NCBI RefSeq assembly: GCF_004801305.1
Contig: NZ_SSOD01000001.1
Coordinates: 1-64,000 of the forward strand
Origin: Pseudothauera rhizosphaerae
GTDB lineage: Bacteria; Pseudomonadota; Gammaproteobacteria; Burkholderiales; Rhodocyclaceae
Direction: 5' to 3'
Length of the DNA: 64,000 nucleotides
The translations under genes were made by a program, and so were the position numbers. Below, in pieces: positions 45,266 through 54,680 of the stretch; positions within the stretch are counted from its first letter, which is position 1; each line of letters opens with the position of its first letter. A model generated the notes under the pieces. It searched no databases. It was not told where the DNA came from and saw only the letters and a list, made by a program, of their open reading frames with translations.

Positions 45266-47290
45266 ATGAATTTCCTGCATCACCGCACCATCACCCAGAA
45301 GCTGATCCTGATCCTGCTGCCGGTGTCCTTGCTGATTTTCGGCGCGACCACCGTGTTCCTGGCACGCCATGTCGGCAACGCGCTGGAAGCGGACAGCCTG
45401 GTCAATCTGACCCTGACCAACCGCATGGCCATCCAGTCCATGGATGCCTACAACCGCTCCCTCGAATCCAGCGCCACCCAGTTGGCGCGCGTCTTCGCCG
45501 ACCAGTTCTCCGGCGGCTTCGAGCTCGAGGAATCCGGCGGCACGCCCATCCTGCGCAGCGGCGGCACGGTGCTGAACCAGAACTACGCCGCCGTCGACCG
45601 CTTCACGCGCAACACGGCCGGCGTCGCCACCGTGTTCGCGCGCCGGGGCGAGGATTTCGTGCGCATCTCCACCTCGCTGAAGAAGGAGGACGGCGAGCGG
45701 GCGCAGGGCACCGCGCTGGACACTTCCCATCCGGCCTACGCCCTGCTCCGCGCCGGCAACGCCTACGTCGGCAAGGCCCGGCTGTTCGGCCGCGACTACA
45801 TGACCCATTACGCGCCGGTCAAGGCCGCGGATGGCCGCGTGATCGGCGCGCTGTTCATCGGCCAGGACTTCACCGAAGGCCTCCGGCACCTCAAGGAACA
45901 GGTGCGCACCATCACCATCGGCCAGACCGGCTACATCTATGCGCTGGATGCCCAGGAAGGCGCGACCCTGGGCGAACTGACGCTCCATCCGTCCCTGGAA
46001 GGCAACAACATGCTGGGCTCCCGGGACAGCGACGGCAACGAGTTCATCCGCGAGATCGTCACCCGGAAGAACGGCGTCATCTACTACCCGTGGAAGAACG
46101 CGGGCGATGCCGCCGCCCGCGACAAGATCGTGGTCTACGCCCACTTCCCCCAATGGAACTGGGTGGTCGCCACCGGCAGCTATATGGACGAGTTCACCGC
46201 CCTGAGCCACGACACCCGCAACTGGCTGGCGGCGTCCACCACGGTGGCGGTGGCCATCCTGCTGCTGATCGTATTCTTCGCCTTGCGGCGCTGGGTCAGC
46301 CGCCCTCTGGCCGGGGTGCTGGACGCCACCAACCGCCTCGCCAACGGCGACCTGACCATCCAGGTGAAAGCCGAATCCGGCGACGAGGTGGGCCAGCTCA
46401 CCCAGGCCACCGCCGACATGGTGCAGAAGCTGTCCGGCACGGTGCGCGAAGTCGTGGCTTCGGCGCAGGCGCTCAACGACGCCGCGGGCCAGGTCTCCGC
46501 CACGGCGCAGTCCCTGTCCCAGGCCACGTCCGAGCAGGCCGCCAGCGTGGAGGAGACTTCCGCCTCCATCGAGCAGATGAGCGCTTCCATCAACCAGAAC
46601 ACCGACAACGCCAGGATCACCGACACCATGGCCGCCAAGGCCGCCAAGGAAGCCACCGAGGGCGGCGAGGCGGTCGGCAGCACGGTCAGCGCCATGCAGA
46701 AGATCGCCGAGCGCATCGGCATCGTGGACGACATCGCCTACCAGACCAACCTGCTGGCGCTGAACGCCGCCATCGAGGCCGCGCGCGCCGGCGAGCACGG
46801 CAAGGGCTTCGCCGTGGTGGCCGCCGAAGTGCGCAAGCTGGCCGAGCGTTCCCAGGTCGCCGCCCAGGAAATCGGCGAGCTGGCCGGCAGCAGCGTGGGG
46901 CTGGCGGAGCAGGCGGGCAAGTTGCTGGACGAGATCGTGCCTTCCATCACCAAAACTTCCAGCCTGGTGCAGGAAATCGCCTCCACGTCTTCGGAACAAT
47001 CCAGCGGCGTGGGGCAGATCAACAACGCCATGAACCAGTTGAACCAGACCACCCAGCAGAACGCCTCGGCCTCCGAGGAACTCGCCGCCACCGCCGAGGA
47101 GATGGGGTCCCAGGCCGAACAACTGCAATCGCTCATGCAGTTCTTCCACCTCGCCGATGAACACGGCCGCCACGCTTCCGTGTCGCAGGCACCGGCACGG
47201 ACGGAGAAACCCAGGAACCAGAGCGTCCGCAAGCCCCTGCCCAAGGTCACCACCGCGGCGTTCAACGAAGAAGGCTTCGAGCGCTTCTAA
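45266..47290 (+). CDS. Methyl-accepting chemotaxis protein with periplasmic Cache domain
   Basis: A 674-residue receptor. TM1 is at about 12-33, TM2 near 325-345. The large periplasmic region has the Cache_3/Cache_2 pattern: [39 protein letters not shown], and [14 protein letters not shown] with [12 protein letters not shown]. Such domains bind small organic ligands. HAMP and the signalling hairpin ([18 protein letters not shown]) follow. The tail ends GFERF, a CheR-docking type pentapeptide, after a linker similar to that of the receptor at 42956. The start at 45266 has GAGGAG 8 nt upstream. Confidence 0.93.
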   Translation: MNFLHHRTITQKLILILLPVSLLIFGATTVFLARHVGNALEADSLVNLTLTNRMAIQSMDAYNRSLESSATQLARVFADQFSGGFELEESGGTPILRSGGTVLNQNYAAVDRFTRNTAGVATVFARRGEDFVRISTSLKKEDGERAQGTALDTSHPAYALLRAGNAYVGKARLFGRDYMTHYAPVKAADGRVIGALFIGQDFTEGLRHLKEQVRTITIGQTGYIYALDAQEGATLGELTLHPSLEGNNMLGSRDSDGNEFIREIVTRKNGVIYYPWKNAGDAAARDKIVVYAHFPQWNWVVATGSYMDEFTALSHDTRNWLAASTTVAVAILLLIVFFALRRWVSRPLAGVLDATNRLANGDLTIQVKAESGDEVGQLTQATADMVQKLSGTVREVVASAQALNDAAGQVSATAQSLSQATSEQAASVEETSASIEQMSASINQNTDNARITDTMAAKAAKEATEGGEAVGSTVSAMQKIAERIGIVDDIAYQTNLLALNAAIEAARAGEHGKGFAVVAAEVRKLAERSQVAAQEIGELAGSSVGLAEQAGKLLDEIVPSITKTSSLVQEIASTSSEQSSGVGQINNAMNQLNQTTQQNASASEELAATAEEMGSQAEQLQSLMQFFHLADEHGRHASVSQAPARTEKPRNQSVRKPLPKVTTAAFNEEGFERF

Positions 47291-47316
47291 GCCGCTCCGC
47301 CCCACCCCAGCCAAGC

Positions 47317-48138
47317 ATGGAGCAATCGACCGCCAGCGCCATCGGAGACCAGGATTTTGCGCGCTTCCAGGCGCTGCTCTACAAGCAGGCCGGCATCCAT
47401 CTGGCACCTTCCAAGAAGGTGCTGCTGGTCGGCCGGCTCTCCAAGCGCCTGCGCGCGCTCGGCCTGGCAAGTTTCGGCGACTACTACCGCCTGGTCACCA
47501 GCGGGAACGCGCAGGAACTGCAGACCATGGTGGATCTGCTGACCACCAACGAGACCTACTTCTTCCGCGAGGCCAAGCACTTCGACTTCCTGCGCCAGGA
47601 CATCCTGCCGCAGCGCCCACGCAGTACACCGTTCGAAGTGTGGAGTGCTGCCTGTTCCAGCGGCGAGGAACCCTATACCCTGGCCATGGTGCTGGCGGAG
47701 GAACTGGGCGGCGCGCCATGGAAGATCGCCGCGTCGGACATCTCCACCCAGGTGCTGGAGCGCGCCCGCCGCGGCCACTATTCGCTGGAGCGCGCCCAGG
47801 GCATCCCGCCCGCACTGCTGAAGAAGTACTGCCTGAAGGGCGTGCGCGAGCAGGCCGGCACCTTCCTGATCGGCCGCGAACTGCGCAGCCGGGTGAACTT
47901 CATGCAGGTGAACCTGATCGAACCGCCACCGGCCATCGGACCCGTGGACGTCATCTTCCTGCGCAACGTGATGATCTATTTCGACCAAGACACCAAACGC
48001 AAGGTCGTCGCCAACCTGCTCACCCGCCTCAAACCCGGCGGCTGGTTCATCGTCGGCCATTCCGAAACCCTCAACGGCATCGCCGACCCGGAGCAGCTCG
48101 CCCCCGTGCGCCCCACCATCTATCGCAAGCCCCGATGA
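47317..48138 (+). CDS. cheR: Chemotaxis protein methyltransferase CheR
   Basis: A 273-residue CheR, which methylates receptor glutamates with SAM. The N-terminal helical domain is followed by the SAM-binding [30 protein letters not shown] and [13 protein letters not shown] are further landmarks. Both nearby receptors carry aromatic pentapeptide tails, which suggests that this enzyme docks on them. It overlaps cheD by 4 bp. Confidence 0.96.
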   Translation: MEQSTASAIGDQDFARFQALLYKQAGIHLAPSKKVLLVGRLSKRLRALGLASFGDYYRLVTSGNAQELQTMVDLLTTNETYFFREAKHFDFLRQDILPQRPRSTPFEVWSAACSSGEEPYTLAMVLAEELGGAPWKIAASDISTQVLERARRGHYSLERAQGIPPALLKKYCLKGVREQAGTFLIGRELRSRVNFMQVNLIEPPPAIGPVDVIFLRNVMIYFDQDTKRKVVANLLTRLKPGGWFIVGHSETLNGIADPEQLAPVRPTIYRKPR

Positions 48139-48635
48139 GCGCCGTGCCCGACATCTACCTGGGCATCGGCGACCTGCATTTCTGCGCGGCGCCAGCGCGC
48201 ATCCGCACGGTGCTCGGCTCCTGTATATCGATCACCCTGTGGCATCCCGTGCGCCGGGTGGGCGGCATGTGCCACTTCATGCTGCCCGGCCGCAACCGCC
48301 GCCCGGAGCAGGCGCTGGACGGACGCTACGGCGACGAGGCCATGGCCATCTTCGACCAGGAAATGGCCCGCTACGGCACCCGCCCCGCCGACTACCGCGC
48401 CAAGGTTTTCGGCGGCGGCAACATGTTCCCCGACCGGCCCCAAACCGGCCCCAAACTGGACGTGGGCCAGCGCAACATCGAAGTCACCCATCGCCTGCTG
48501 GCCGAACGCGGCATCCGCATCATCGCCGAACATCTCGGCGGCGACGGCCACCGCAAGCTGATCTTCGACGTATCCAACGGCAACGCCTGGATGGCCTTCC
48601 AGGACGCGGGCGAGCCAACGAGGAGGCGGAAATGA
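48135..48635 (+). CDS. cheD: Chemoreceptor glutamine deamidase CheD
   Basis: A 166-residue CheD. The catalytic cysteine is in [11 protein letters not shown] and the histidine in [19 protein letters not shown] and [14 protein letters not shown] are conserved blocks. It deamidates receptor glutamines. CheD often works with the CheY-phosphatase CheC, but no cheC is here. ATGA overlaps at both ends join cheR, cheD and cheB. Confidence 0.95.
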   Translation: MSAVPDIYLGIGDLHFCAAPARIRTVLGSCISITLWHPVRRVGGMCHFMLPGRNRRPEQALDGRYGDEAMAIFDQEMARYGTRPADYRAKVFGGGNMFPDRPQTGPKLDVGQRNIEVTHRLLAERGIRIIAEHLGGDGHRKLIFDVSNGNAWMAFQDAGEPTRRRK

Positions 48636-49732
48636 CCCCGATACGCGTCATGGTCGTGGACGATTCGGCGGTAGTGCGCCAGGTCGTCAAACAGGCGCTG
48701 GCGGTCGACCCGGGCATCGAGGTCATCGCCGCGGCGTCCGACCCGCTGTTCGCCCTCGAACACATGAAGCGCGCATGGCCCGACGTGATCGTGCTCGACA
48801 TCGAGATGCCGCGCATGGACGGACTCACCTTCCTGCGCAAGCTGATGGCCGAGCACCCGACGCCGGTGGTGATCTGCTCCTCGCTGGCGGAGAAGGGCTC
48901 CGAGGCCGCGATGAATGCGCTGGCGGCCGGCGCCGTGTCCATCATCACCAAGCCGACCATGGGCCTCAGGCAGTTCCTCGAGGACAGCGCCAACGACATC
49001 GTGCACGCGGTCAAGGCCGCCGCCCGCGCCCACATGGGCCGCCTCGGCAGGGCCGCCGCGCTCGCCGCCACGCCCGTGCCGCGTCCCAAGCTGAGCGCCG
49101 ATGCGGTGATCGCCGCGGCCCCGGCCGGCGGCCTGGGCACCGGGGCCGGCATGGTGCGCACCACCGAGCGCTTCATCGCCATCGGCACTTCCACCGGCGG
49201 CACCCAGGCGCTGGAGGCGGTGCTCACCCGTCTGCCGGCGGTCTCCCCGCCCATCGTCATCGTCCAGCACATGCCGGAGCGGTTCACCGGCATGTTCGCC
49301 GAGCGGCTCAACACCCTGTGCGCCATCGAGGTACGGGAAGCCCGCCACGGCGACCGGGTCACCCCCGGCCGTGCCCTGATCGCCCCCGGCGGCAAGCACA
49401 TGATGGTGGCGCGCAGCGGTGCGCAGTACAAGGTGGAGGTCGTCGACGGCCCGCTGGTGAACCGTCACCGCCCGTCGGTGGACGTGCTGTTCCGCTCGTG
49501 CGCCAAGTTCGCCGGGCGCAACGCCACCGGCATCATCATGACCGGCATGGGCGACGACGGCGCGCGCGGCCTGAGGGAAATGCGCGAGGCCGGCGCACGC
49601 ACCATCGCCGAGGACGAATCGACCTGCGTGGTGTTCGGCATGCCCAGGGAAGCGATCCGCCTGGGCGGCGTGGACACCGTGCTGCCGCTCGACCGCATTC
49701 CCGAAGCCGTCATGCAGTCCCTGCGCGGCTGA
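48632..49732 (+). CDS. cheB: Chemotaxis response regulator protein-glutamate methylesterase CheB
   Basis: A 366-residue CheB. The receiver domain has phospho-acceptor D56 ([11 protein letters not shown]). The methylesterase domain has the serine in IGTSTGGTQ, the histidine in [15 protein letters not shown], and the aspartate in [12 protein letters not shown]. It removes receptor methyl groups and gives adaptation together with CheR. It is the last gene of the chemotaxis operon. The following 176 bp contain no supported gene. Confidence 0.96.
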   Translation: MTPIRVMVVDDSAVVRQVVKQALAVDPGIEVIAAASDPLFALEHMKRAWPDVIVLDIEMPRMDGLTFLRKLMAEHPTPVVICSSLAEKGSEAAMNALAAGAVSIITKPTMGLRQFLEDSANDIVHAVKAAARAHMGRLGRAAALAATPVPRPKLSADAVIAAAPAGGLGTGAGMVRTTERFIAIGTSTGGTQALEAVLTRLPAVSPPIVIVQHMPERFTGMFAERLNTLCAIEVREARHGDRVTPGRALIAPGGKHMMVARSGAQYKVEVVDGPLVNRHRPSVDVLFRSCAKFAGRNATGIIMTGMGDDGARGLREMREAGARTIAEDESTCVVFGMPREAIRLGGVDTVLPLDRIPEAVMQSLRG

Positions 49733-49908
49733 GGGGATTCCCCGGCCCGCACCACGCCGATGCCGGCCCACAGCCCGAACATGATCCCGGCGATCCACAC
49801 CAGTGCCGCCACCAGTGTCCTGAGAAACGCGCCCATGCCCTGCTCCGCTGCGCCCCGATGGCCGTTGGACGCCTCCTCCCGGTGCGTGTTCCGGCCGCGG
49901 AAGCCGGC

Positions 49909-51228
49909 TCAGCGCATCTCGAAGGCCTCCTGATGGAAGCGCAACCGGCCGCGCCACGCCCGTGACAGGCCGTGACGCAGTTCGGCGGCCATCGCCGCGG
50001 GCCCGCAGAACCAGACCTCGGCGCGCTGCGCGCCCTGGGAAGGGCCGGCCAGTTGCACCGCGCTCAGGCGCTCGCCGGCGGCGGCGTCGTGGATGTGCAG
50101 CGCCAGGCCGGGCAGGTCCCGGCACAGGGTCTGCAGGCGGGCCACGAAGGGGTCGCCGTCCGCGCGCCGGGTGCAGTAGTGCAGTTCCGCAGCCGGAGCC
50201 TGCGCGCCATCCTGGTTCAGCGCGTCCAGCCAGGCAAGGAAGGGGGTGACGCCGATGCCGCCGGCCACCCAGATCTGCCGCGCCCTGCGGTCGAGGTGGA
50301 CGAGTTCGAAGCGTCCGTAGGGCCCTTCCACGCTCACCGGCTGCCCGGCCGCCAGACACTGCGGCAGCGCGCGGGTGTAGTCGCCCAGGGCCTTGATGTG
50401 GAAGCTCACCCGGCGGTCACTCTGGTCCGCGGAGGCGATGGTGAAGGGATGGGCACCCTCGCCCCGGTCGAAAGTGACGAAGGCGAACTGCCCGGCGCGG
50501 TGGCCGCGCCAGTCGCCGTCGAGCCGGCACACCACCTCGGTGACGTCCGGCGCCGGTCGCCCGACCGCCACCACCTGCCCGCCCGCGCGGCGGCCATGGC
50601 CGATGCGCCCGGCCAGGGACACGCCCGCCCCCCACATGCCGGCGACCAGCAGGATCGCCAGCAGCCCGCCCGCCGGCCCGCTCCACCAGCCCGGCGGCGC
50701 CAGCACCGCGGCGTGGAAGGCGAGCATCAGGTAGAGCGCCGGCATGACGCGATGCAGATGGCGCCAGAATTTGTAAGGAAAACGCTTCCACAGGGTCAGC
50801 AGCACCACGGCCAGCAGCGCGTAGAAGGCGAACTCGCCCAGTTCCTCGCCGGCATCGCGCAGGTTCTCCAGCAGGCCGAGGAATTCCTCCTTCGGCGGCC
50901 GGCCGGCGCGGCCGAAGAGGGCCTTGAGCAGGTCGCCGGACTGCTCGACGAGCCAGTGCAGCACCGCGAAGCCGCCGGCCAGGATGCCGGCCCACTTGTG
51001 GGCGCGATAGACCCGGTCCATGCCGCCGAAGGGGCGCTCCAGCCAGGGCGGGCGCGTGGCCAGCACCATGGCGAAGGACATCAGTGCGATGGACAGCAGG
51101 CCGCTCAGGTACAGCCCCTGTTCCCGCGCCAGCCAAGGCAGCGCGCCGGGGCCGGCGCCGCGGGCGGCGAGATCCGCCCCCCAGGCGAGGACGACGAGGG
51201 CGATGAAGCCCGACAGGATGGTTTTCAT
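49909..51228 (-). CDS. Membrane flavocytochrome (ferric reductase-like, FAD/NAD(P)-binding)
   Basis: A 439-residue protein. The N-terminal half is a ferric-reductase-like membrane domain with paired histidines for two b hemes (YRAHKWAG and LHW on one pair of helices; FWRHLHR and FHAAVL on the next). The C-terminal half is a ferredoxin-NADP-reductase module: HPFTIAS for FAD, GGIGVTPFLAWL and WFCGPAAM for the nicotinamide nucleotide. It would pass electrons from cytoplasmic NAD(P)H across the membrane to the two cytochromes encoded just upstream. Confidence 0.88.
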   Translation of the reverse strand: MKTILSGFIALVVLAWGADLAARGAGPGALPWLAREQGLYLSGLLSIALMSFAMVLATRPPWLERPFGGMDRVYRAHKWAGILAGGFAVLHWLVEQSGDLLKALFGRAGRPPKEEFLGLLENLRDAGEELGEFAFYALLAVVLLTLWKRFPYKFWRHLHRVMPALYLMLAFHAAVLAPPGWWSGPAGGLLAILLVAGMWGAGVSLAGRIGHGRRAGGQVVAVGRPAPDVTEVVCRLDGDWRGHRAGQFAFVTFDRGEGAHPFTIASADQSDRRVSFHIKALGDYTRALPQCLAAGQPVSVEGPYGRFELVHLDRRARQIWVAGGIGVTPFLAWLDALNQDGAQAPAAELHYCTRRADGDPFVARLQTLCRDLPGLALHIHDAAAGERLSAVQLAGPSQGAQRAEVWFCGPAAMAAELRHGLSRAWRGRLRFHQEAFEMR

Positions 51229-51246
51229 GACGGTGCTCCAGGGCGA

Positions 51247-51750
51247 TCAGTCTTCGAAGTAGCCGCGTTCAGCGTCGCGGTGGCAGGCGGCGCAATTGGC
51301 CTTCGACCCCACCTTGGGGTCGGCCCATTCGGCGCGGGACACTTCCCGATGCTCGCGCCGCCATTTCGGCAACTCGGTGATGCGCAGCGGGGCCTGCCCC
51401 GGCGCCACGCCGCGCAGCATCTTGCCGGCGTAGCGGGCGCCCTGGCCGTCGGCGGCGTGCAGCATCAGGTAAGTCTCGATGCGCTCGGCGGTCCGGGCGT
51501 CCAGGCTCGCGTCGTCGCCGAAGTGCCGGTCCAGCGTCTGCATCATGCGGGCCCATGAACGGGCCGGCAGCATCGCGGCCGGGAAGGCCAGGTGGCAGCC
51601 GCCGCACTCCTCGGCCACCACGGCGTCCGCGACCGGCGGGTAGTAGTGGCCGCCGCCGGCCAGCGCCTTGTCCAGCACGAACAGGCCCGGAGCCAGCACC
51701 AGCAGGGTCGCCAGCACGGCGCGGGGGGAAATCCTGCGCAGGATGTTCAT
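51247..51750 (-). CDS. Diheme cytochrome c (DHC type)
   Basis: A 167-residue periplasmic cytochrome. The N-terminal anchor or signal (AVLATLLVLAPGLFVLDKALA) is followed by two heme-binding sites, CGGCH near 49-53 and CAACH near 152-156. The pattern and gene context match the DHC cytochromes that partner SHP proteins. It lies between the flavocytochrome and the DUF1924 gene, 18 and 28 bp away, so the three form an operon. Confidence 0.88.
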   Translation of the reverse strand: MNILRRISPRAVLATLLVLAPGLFVLDKALAGGGHYYPPVADAVVAEECGGCHLAFPAAMLPARSWARMMQTLDRHFGDDASLDARTAERIETYLMLHAADGQGARYAGKMLRGVAPGQAPLRITELPKWRREHREVSRAEWADPKVGSKANCAACHRDAERGYFED

Positions 51751-51778
51751 CGTTTCGTCCTCCTCTTGCGGCGCGCCC

Positions 51779-52195
51779 TCAGCGGGTGCGCACGTAACTC
51801 AGCCAGTCGCCCTTCTCCACCGCGCTGCACTCGCGGCCGAGCACCTCGCGGCAGTTGCGCCGGAACCATTTCTCCACCTTGGCCTCGTCCCCGTAGCGCG
51901 CGGGCGACGCGGACAGGGCCATGGGCTCGATCGCCTTGCCGGTGCGCGTCCTGCCGGGCTGCACCGGATCGTCGCCGTGGCAGGTGGCGCAGGACGGCGT
52001 ATCGGGCTTGCCGCCGGAGAAGTCGCGGTGATGGAACTGCTCGCCACGCAGGGCGGAGAACCCGGCGAAACCCGGGTCCTCGGCGCGCGCCTGGGCGGCG
52101 TAGCGATCCAGTTGCTCGTCGACGCCGGCGGCACCCACGGCCGGCGGCAAGGCCAGGGCCAGTACTGCGGCGATTGCACGGAGGTCTGCTTTCAT
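51779..52195 (-). CDS. DUF1924 monoheme cytochrome c (SHP type)
   Basis: A 138-residue exported cytochrome with a signal peptide (to about VGAAG, residue 24) and a single heme site CATCH. RGEQFHHRDFSGGKPDTPSC and the C-terminal WFRRNCREVLGREC are typical of DUF1924, the sphaeroides heme protein family. SHP is a high-spin cytochrome that binds oxygen or nitric oxide and is reduced by DHC. It is first in its operon, facing the PepSY/two-component operon. Confidence 0.9.
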   Translation of the reverse strand: MKADLRAIAAVLALALPPAVGAAGVDEQLDRYAAQARAEDPGFAGFSALRGEQFHHRDFSGGKPDTPSCATCHGDDPVQPGRTRTGKAIEPMALSASPARYGDEAKVEKWFRRNCREVLGRECSAVEKGDWLSYVRTR

Positions 52196-52248
52196 GTCTC
52201 ATCTCCCATTGCGGATTGCATCGGGAACGCATCCTGGGGGGAGGCGGC

Positions 52249-52285
52249 TGAACGCCCGGTGAAGCGGCCGTTCAGCGGTCGTTCA
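52249..52285. promoter_or_regulatory. Four-half-site operator candidate between shp and pepSY
   Basis: TGAAC at 52249, TGAAG at 52260, GTTCA at 52270 and GTTCA at 52281. Each pair is spaced 11 bp, one helical turn, and the second pair is the inverse of the first. OmpR-type regulators bind direct repeats with this spacing. The response regulator encoded at 52648 is the natural candidate, acting on both divergent operons. Confidence 0.6.
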
Positions 52286-52342
52286 CCTGCGCCGCGCTAA
52301 ACAGGTGGCACGTACTGCCTGCCATCCGCCCGGGAGCCCGCC

Positions 52343-52648
52343 ATGTCCAGACCTTCCCTCGCCCTTGCCCTGATCCTCGCCGGCGCCGCCGGACTGGCCC
52401 TCGCCGCGGACGACCACGACCGCGCCCGCGAGGCCCTCGCCGCCGGCCAGATCCTGCCCCTGCGCAGCGTGCTGGACGTGGTGGAACGCGACCATCCGGG
52501 CCAGGTGATGGAAGTCGAACTGGAGCGCGAGCACGGCGTCTGGATCTACGAGGTCAAGCTGCTGCGCGGCGACGGCACGCTGCAGAAGCTGGAGCTCGAC
52601 GCCCGCAGCGGCGAACTGCTGCGCAGCCGCAGCCGGGGGGAGCGCTGA
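52343..52648 (+). CDS. PepSY domain periplasmic protein
   Basis: A 101-residue protein with a signal peptide (LALALILAGAAGLALAAD) and one PepSY domain: AAGQILPLRSVLDVVERDHPGQVMEVELE, spread over about 33-61, then VWIYEVKLL and LELDARSGELL. PepSY proteins inhibit or sense envelope processes. Its stop overlaps the response regulator start by one base, so it may be an accessory sensor of the two-component system. Confidence 0.9.
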   Translation: MSRPSLALALILAGAAGLALAADDHDRAREALAAGQILPLRSVLDVVERDHPGQVMEVELEREHGVWIYEVKLLRGDGTLQKLELDARSGELLRSRSRGER

Positions 52649-53310
52649 TGCGCCTGCTGGTGGCGGAGGACGAACCCACCCTCGCCGCCCAGTTGCGGGA
52701 GGCGCTCGCCGCCGCGGGCCATGCGGTGGACGTGGCCGACAACGGGCGCGACGCCCTCTTCCTGGGCGAGGAGGAACCCTACGACGCGGTCGTGCTCGAC
52801 CTGGGCTTGCCGCAAATGGACGGCCTCAGCGTGCTGCGCCGCTGGCGCGCCGCCGGCCACACGATGCCGGTGCTGATCCTCACCGCCCGCGACGCCTGGC
52901 ACGAGAAGGTGGCCGGTATCGACGCCGGCGCGGACGACTACCTGACCAAGCCCTTCCACCTGGAAGAGCTGCTCGCCCGCGTGCGCGCGCTGCTGCGCCG
53001 GGCCGCCGGGCAGGCGAGCGCCGAACTGGTATGCGGCCCGCTGGTGCTCGACACCCGCAGCGCGCGGGTCAGCGTGGATGGACGGCCGCTGGCCCTCACC
53101 GGCCACGAATTCCGCGTGCTCGCCTACCTGATGCACCGGCCCGGCCGGATCGTCTCCCGCAGCGAACTGACCGAGCACATCTACGCCCAGGACTTCGACC
53201 GGGACTCCAACACCATCGAGGTGTTCATCGGCCGCCTGCGCAAGAAGCTGCCGCCCGGCTGTATCGAGACGGTGCGCGGGCTCGGCTACCGGCTGGTGTG
53301 TCCGCCATGA
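52648..53310 (+). CDS. OmpR-family response regulator
   Basis: A 220-residue regulator of the QseB/PmrA subgroup. The receiver has EDEPTLA, phospho-acceptor D in AVVLDLGLPQMDG (near 51), and DDYLTKPFHLEELLAR. The C-terminal winged helix has LTGHEFRVLAYLM and DSNTIEVFIGRLRKKL. It probably controls the divergent cytochrome operon and its own operon. It overlaps the kinase gene by 4 bp. Confidence 0.94.
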   Translation: MRLLVAEDEPTLAAQLREALAAAGHAVDVADNGRDALFLGEEEPYDAVVLDLGLPQMDGLSVLRRWRAAGHTMPVLILTARDAWHEKVAGIDAGADDYLTKPFHLEELLARVRALLRRAAGQASAELVCGPLVLDTRSARVSVDGRPLALTGHEFRVLAYLMHRPGRIVSRSELTEHIYAQDFDRDSNTIEVFIGRLRKKLPPGCIETVRGLGYRLVCPP

Positions 53311-54680
53311 ACGGCGGCGCTCCGTCCGGCGGCTGGCGCGGCTCCCTGCGCCAGCGCCTGCTCATCGGCACGCTGGTGTGGATCGTCGGCAGCATCGCCG
53401 CCGCCGGCTGGGGGCTCGCGGACCTGTTCGGCCAGCACCTGGCGCGCCAGTTCCACGCTGAACTGCTCGCCCACCTGGACCAGCTCACCGCCGCGCTCGC
53501 CTTCGACGGCGAGGGCTCGCCGACGCTCGCCGGCCCCCTGTCCGACCCGCGCCTGCAGCGCCCCTACGGCGGGCTGTACTGGCAGGTGGAGCGCCTGGAC
53601 GGCGCCACGGCCCCCCTGCGCTCCCGCTCCCTGTGGGACACGGTGCTCGCCCTGCCGCCGGACAGCCCGGCGGACGGCGAGGTGCACAGCCACCGCATCG
53701 ACGGCCCCGAGGGCGAACCCCTGCGCGCCATCGAACGGGTCGTGCGCCCCGAGGAACGCCCCGGCCAGGCGTGGCGGCTGGTGGTCGCCGCCGACGAGGG
53801 GCTGCTGAGCGTGCCGCTGCAGCGCTTCAACACGCAACTGCTGCTCGCCCTGGGCATCCTGGCCGCCGGCCTGATCGCCGCCGCCGTGGTCCAGGTGCGC
53901 ATCGGCCTGCAGCCACTGGCCCGGCTGCGCCACGGTCTCACCCAGGTGCGCGAGGGCAGCGCCCTGGCCATCACGGAGCGCTTCCCGTCGGAAATCCAGC
54001 CCCTGGTGGACGAGTTCAACGGCGTACTCGCACGCAACGCCGAAATGCTCGCCCGCGCCCGCACCCAGGCCGGCAACCTGGCCCACGCCGTCAAGACACC
54101 CCTTGCCGTGCTCGCCAACGCCGCCGCGCGGGAGGACGGCGTCCTCGCCCGCCTGGTTCGCGAACAGGTCGCCACCGCCCACATCCAGGTGGACCACCAC
54201 CTGGCGCGCGCCCGGGCCGCCGCCGCGGTACGGGCGCCGGGCCTGCGCAGCCCGCTGCGCCCGGCCATCGCCGGCCTGCTGCGGGTCATGGAGCGCGTAC
54301 ATGCGGAACGGGGCCTGGACCTGGTGCTCGCCGCCTGTCCCGCCGACGCCGCCTTCCGCGGCGAGGAGCAGGACCTGCAGGAGATGCTCGGCAACCTGAT
54401 CGACAACGCCTGCAAGTGGGCGCACCGCCGGGTCGAGATTACCGTCGAGGGGGACGGCGACCACTGGCGCATCACCATCGACGACGACGGCCCGGGGCTG
54501 CCCGAGGCCGCACGCGAAGCGGTGTTCGACCGCGGCGTGCGCGCCGACGAACGCACGCCGGGCAGCGGGCTGGGGCTGTCCATCGTGCGCGAGCTGGCGC
54601 AGCTCTATGGCGGGCGCATCGAACTGCAGGCCTCGCCCGCCGGCGGCCTGCGCGCCGTGCTCGTGCTGCCCGCCGCCTAG
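53307..54680 (+). CDS. Two-component sensor histidine kinase
   Basis: A 457-residue membrane kinase. TM1 is at about 22-42 and TM2 near 175-195, enclosing a periplasmic sensor of about 130 residues. The H-box is NLAHAVKTPLAVLANAA. The N-box is GNLIDNACKWAHR, and the ATP lid region has DDDGPGLPE and GSGLGLSIVREL. It resembles PhoQ/QseC-type kinases. The signal is unknown; the neighbouring PepSY and heme proteins hint at redox or envelope state. Its end overlaps the convergent Gx transporter gene by 4 bp. Confidence 0.93.
   Translation: MNGGAPSGGWRGSLRQRLLIGTLVWIVGSIAAAGWGLADLFGQHLARQFHAELLAHLDQLTAALAFDGEGSPTLAGPLSDPRLQRPYGGLYWQVERLDGATAPLRSRSLWDTVLALPPDSPADGEVHSHRIDGPEGEPLRAIERVVRPEERPGQAWRLVVAADEGLLSVPLQRFNTQLLLALGILAAGLIAAAVVQVRIGLQPLARLRHGLTQVREGSALAITERFPSEIQPLVDEFNGVLARNAEMLARARTQAGNLAHAVKTPLAVLANAAAREDGVLARLVREQVATAHIQVDHHLARARAAAAVRAPGLRSPLRPAIAGLLRVMERVHAERGLDLVLAACPADAAFRGEEQDLQEMLGNLIDNACKWAHRRVEITVEGDGDHWRITIDDDGPGLPEAAREAVFDRGVRADERTPGSGLGLSIVRELAQLYGGRIELQASPAGGLRAVLVLPAA

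Noticed and set aside
49465-49836. Minus-strand reading frame downstream of the flavocytochrome gene, beginning with a plausible membrane helix (MGAFLRTLVAALVWIAGIMF).
   Set aside because: Only the first 34 or so residues lie outside cheB; the rest is antisense to the well-supported end of cheB. At most a remnant or a very short gene, not supportable.
52303-52320. TGGCACG upstream of the PepSY gene as a second sigma-54 promoter.
   Set aside because: The GC of the -12 element is two bases too close, and no TTGC-like box is present at the required spacing.
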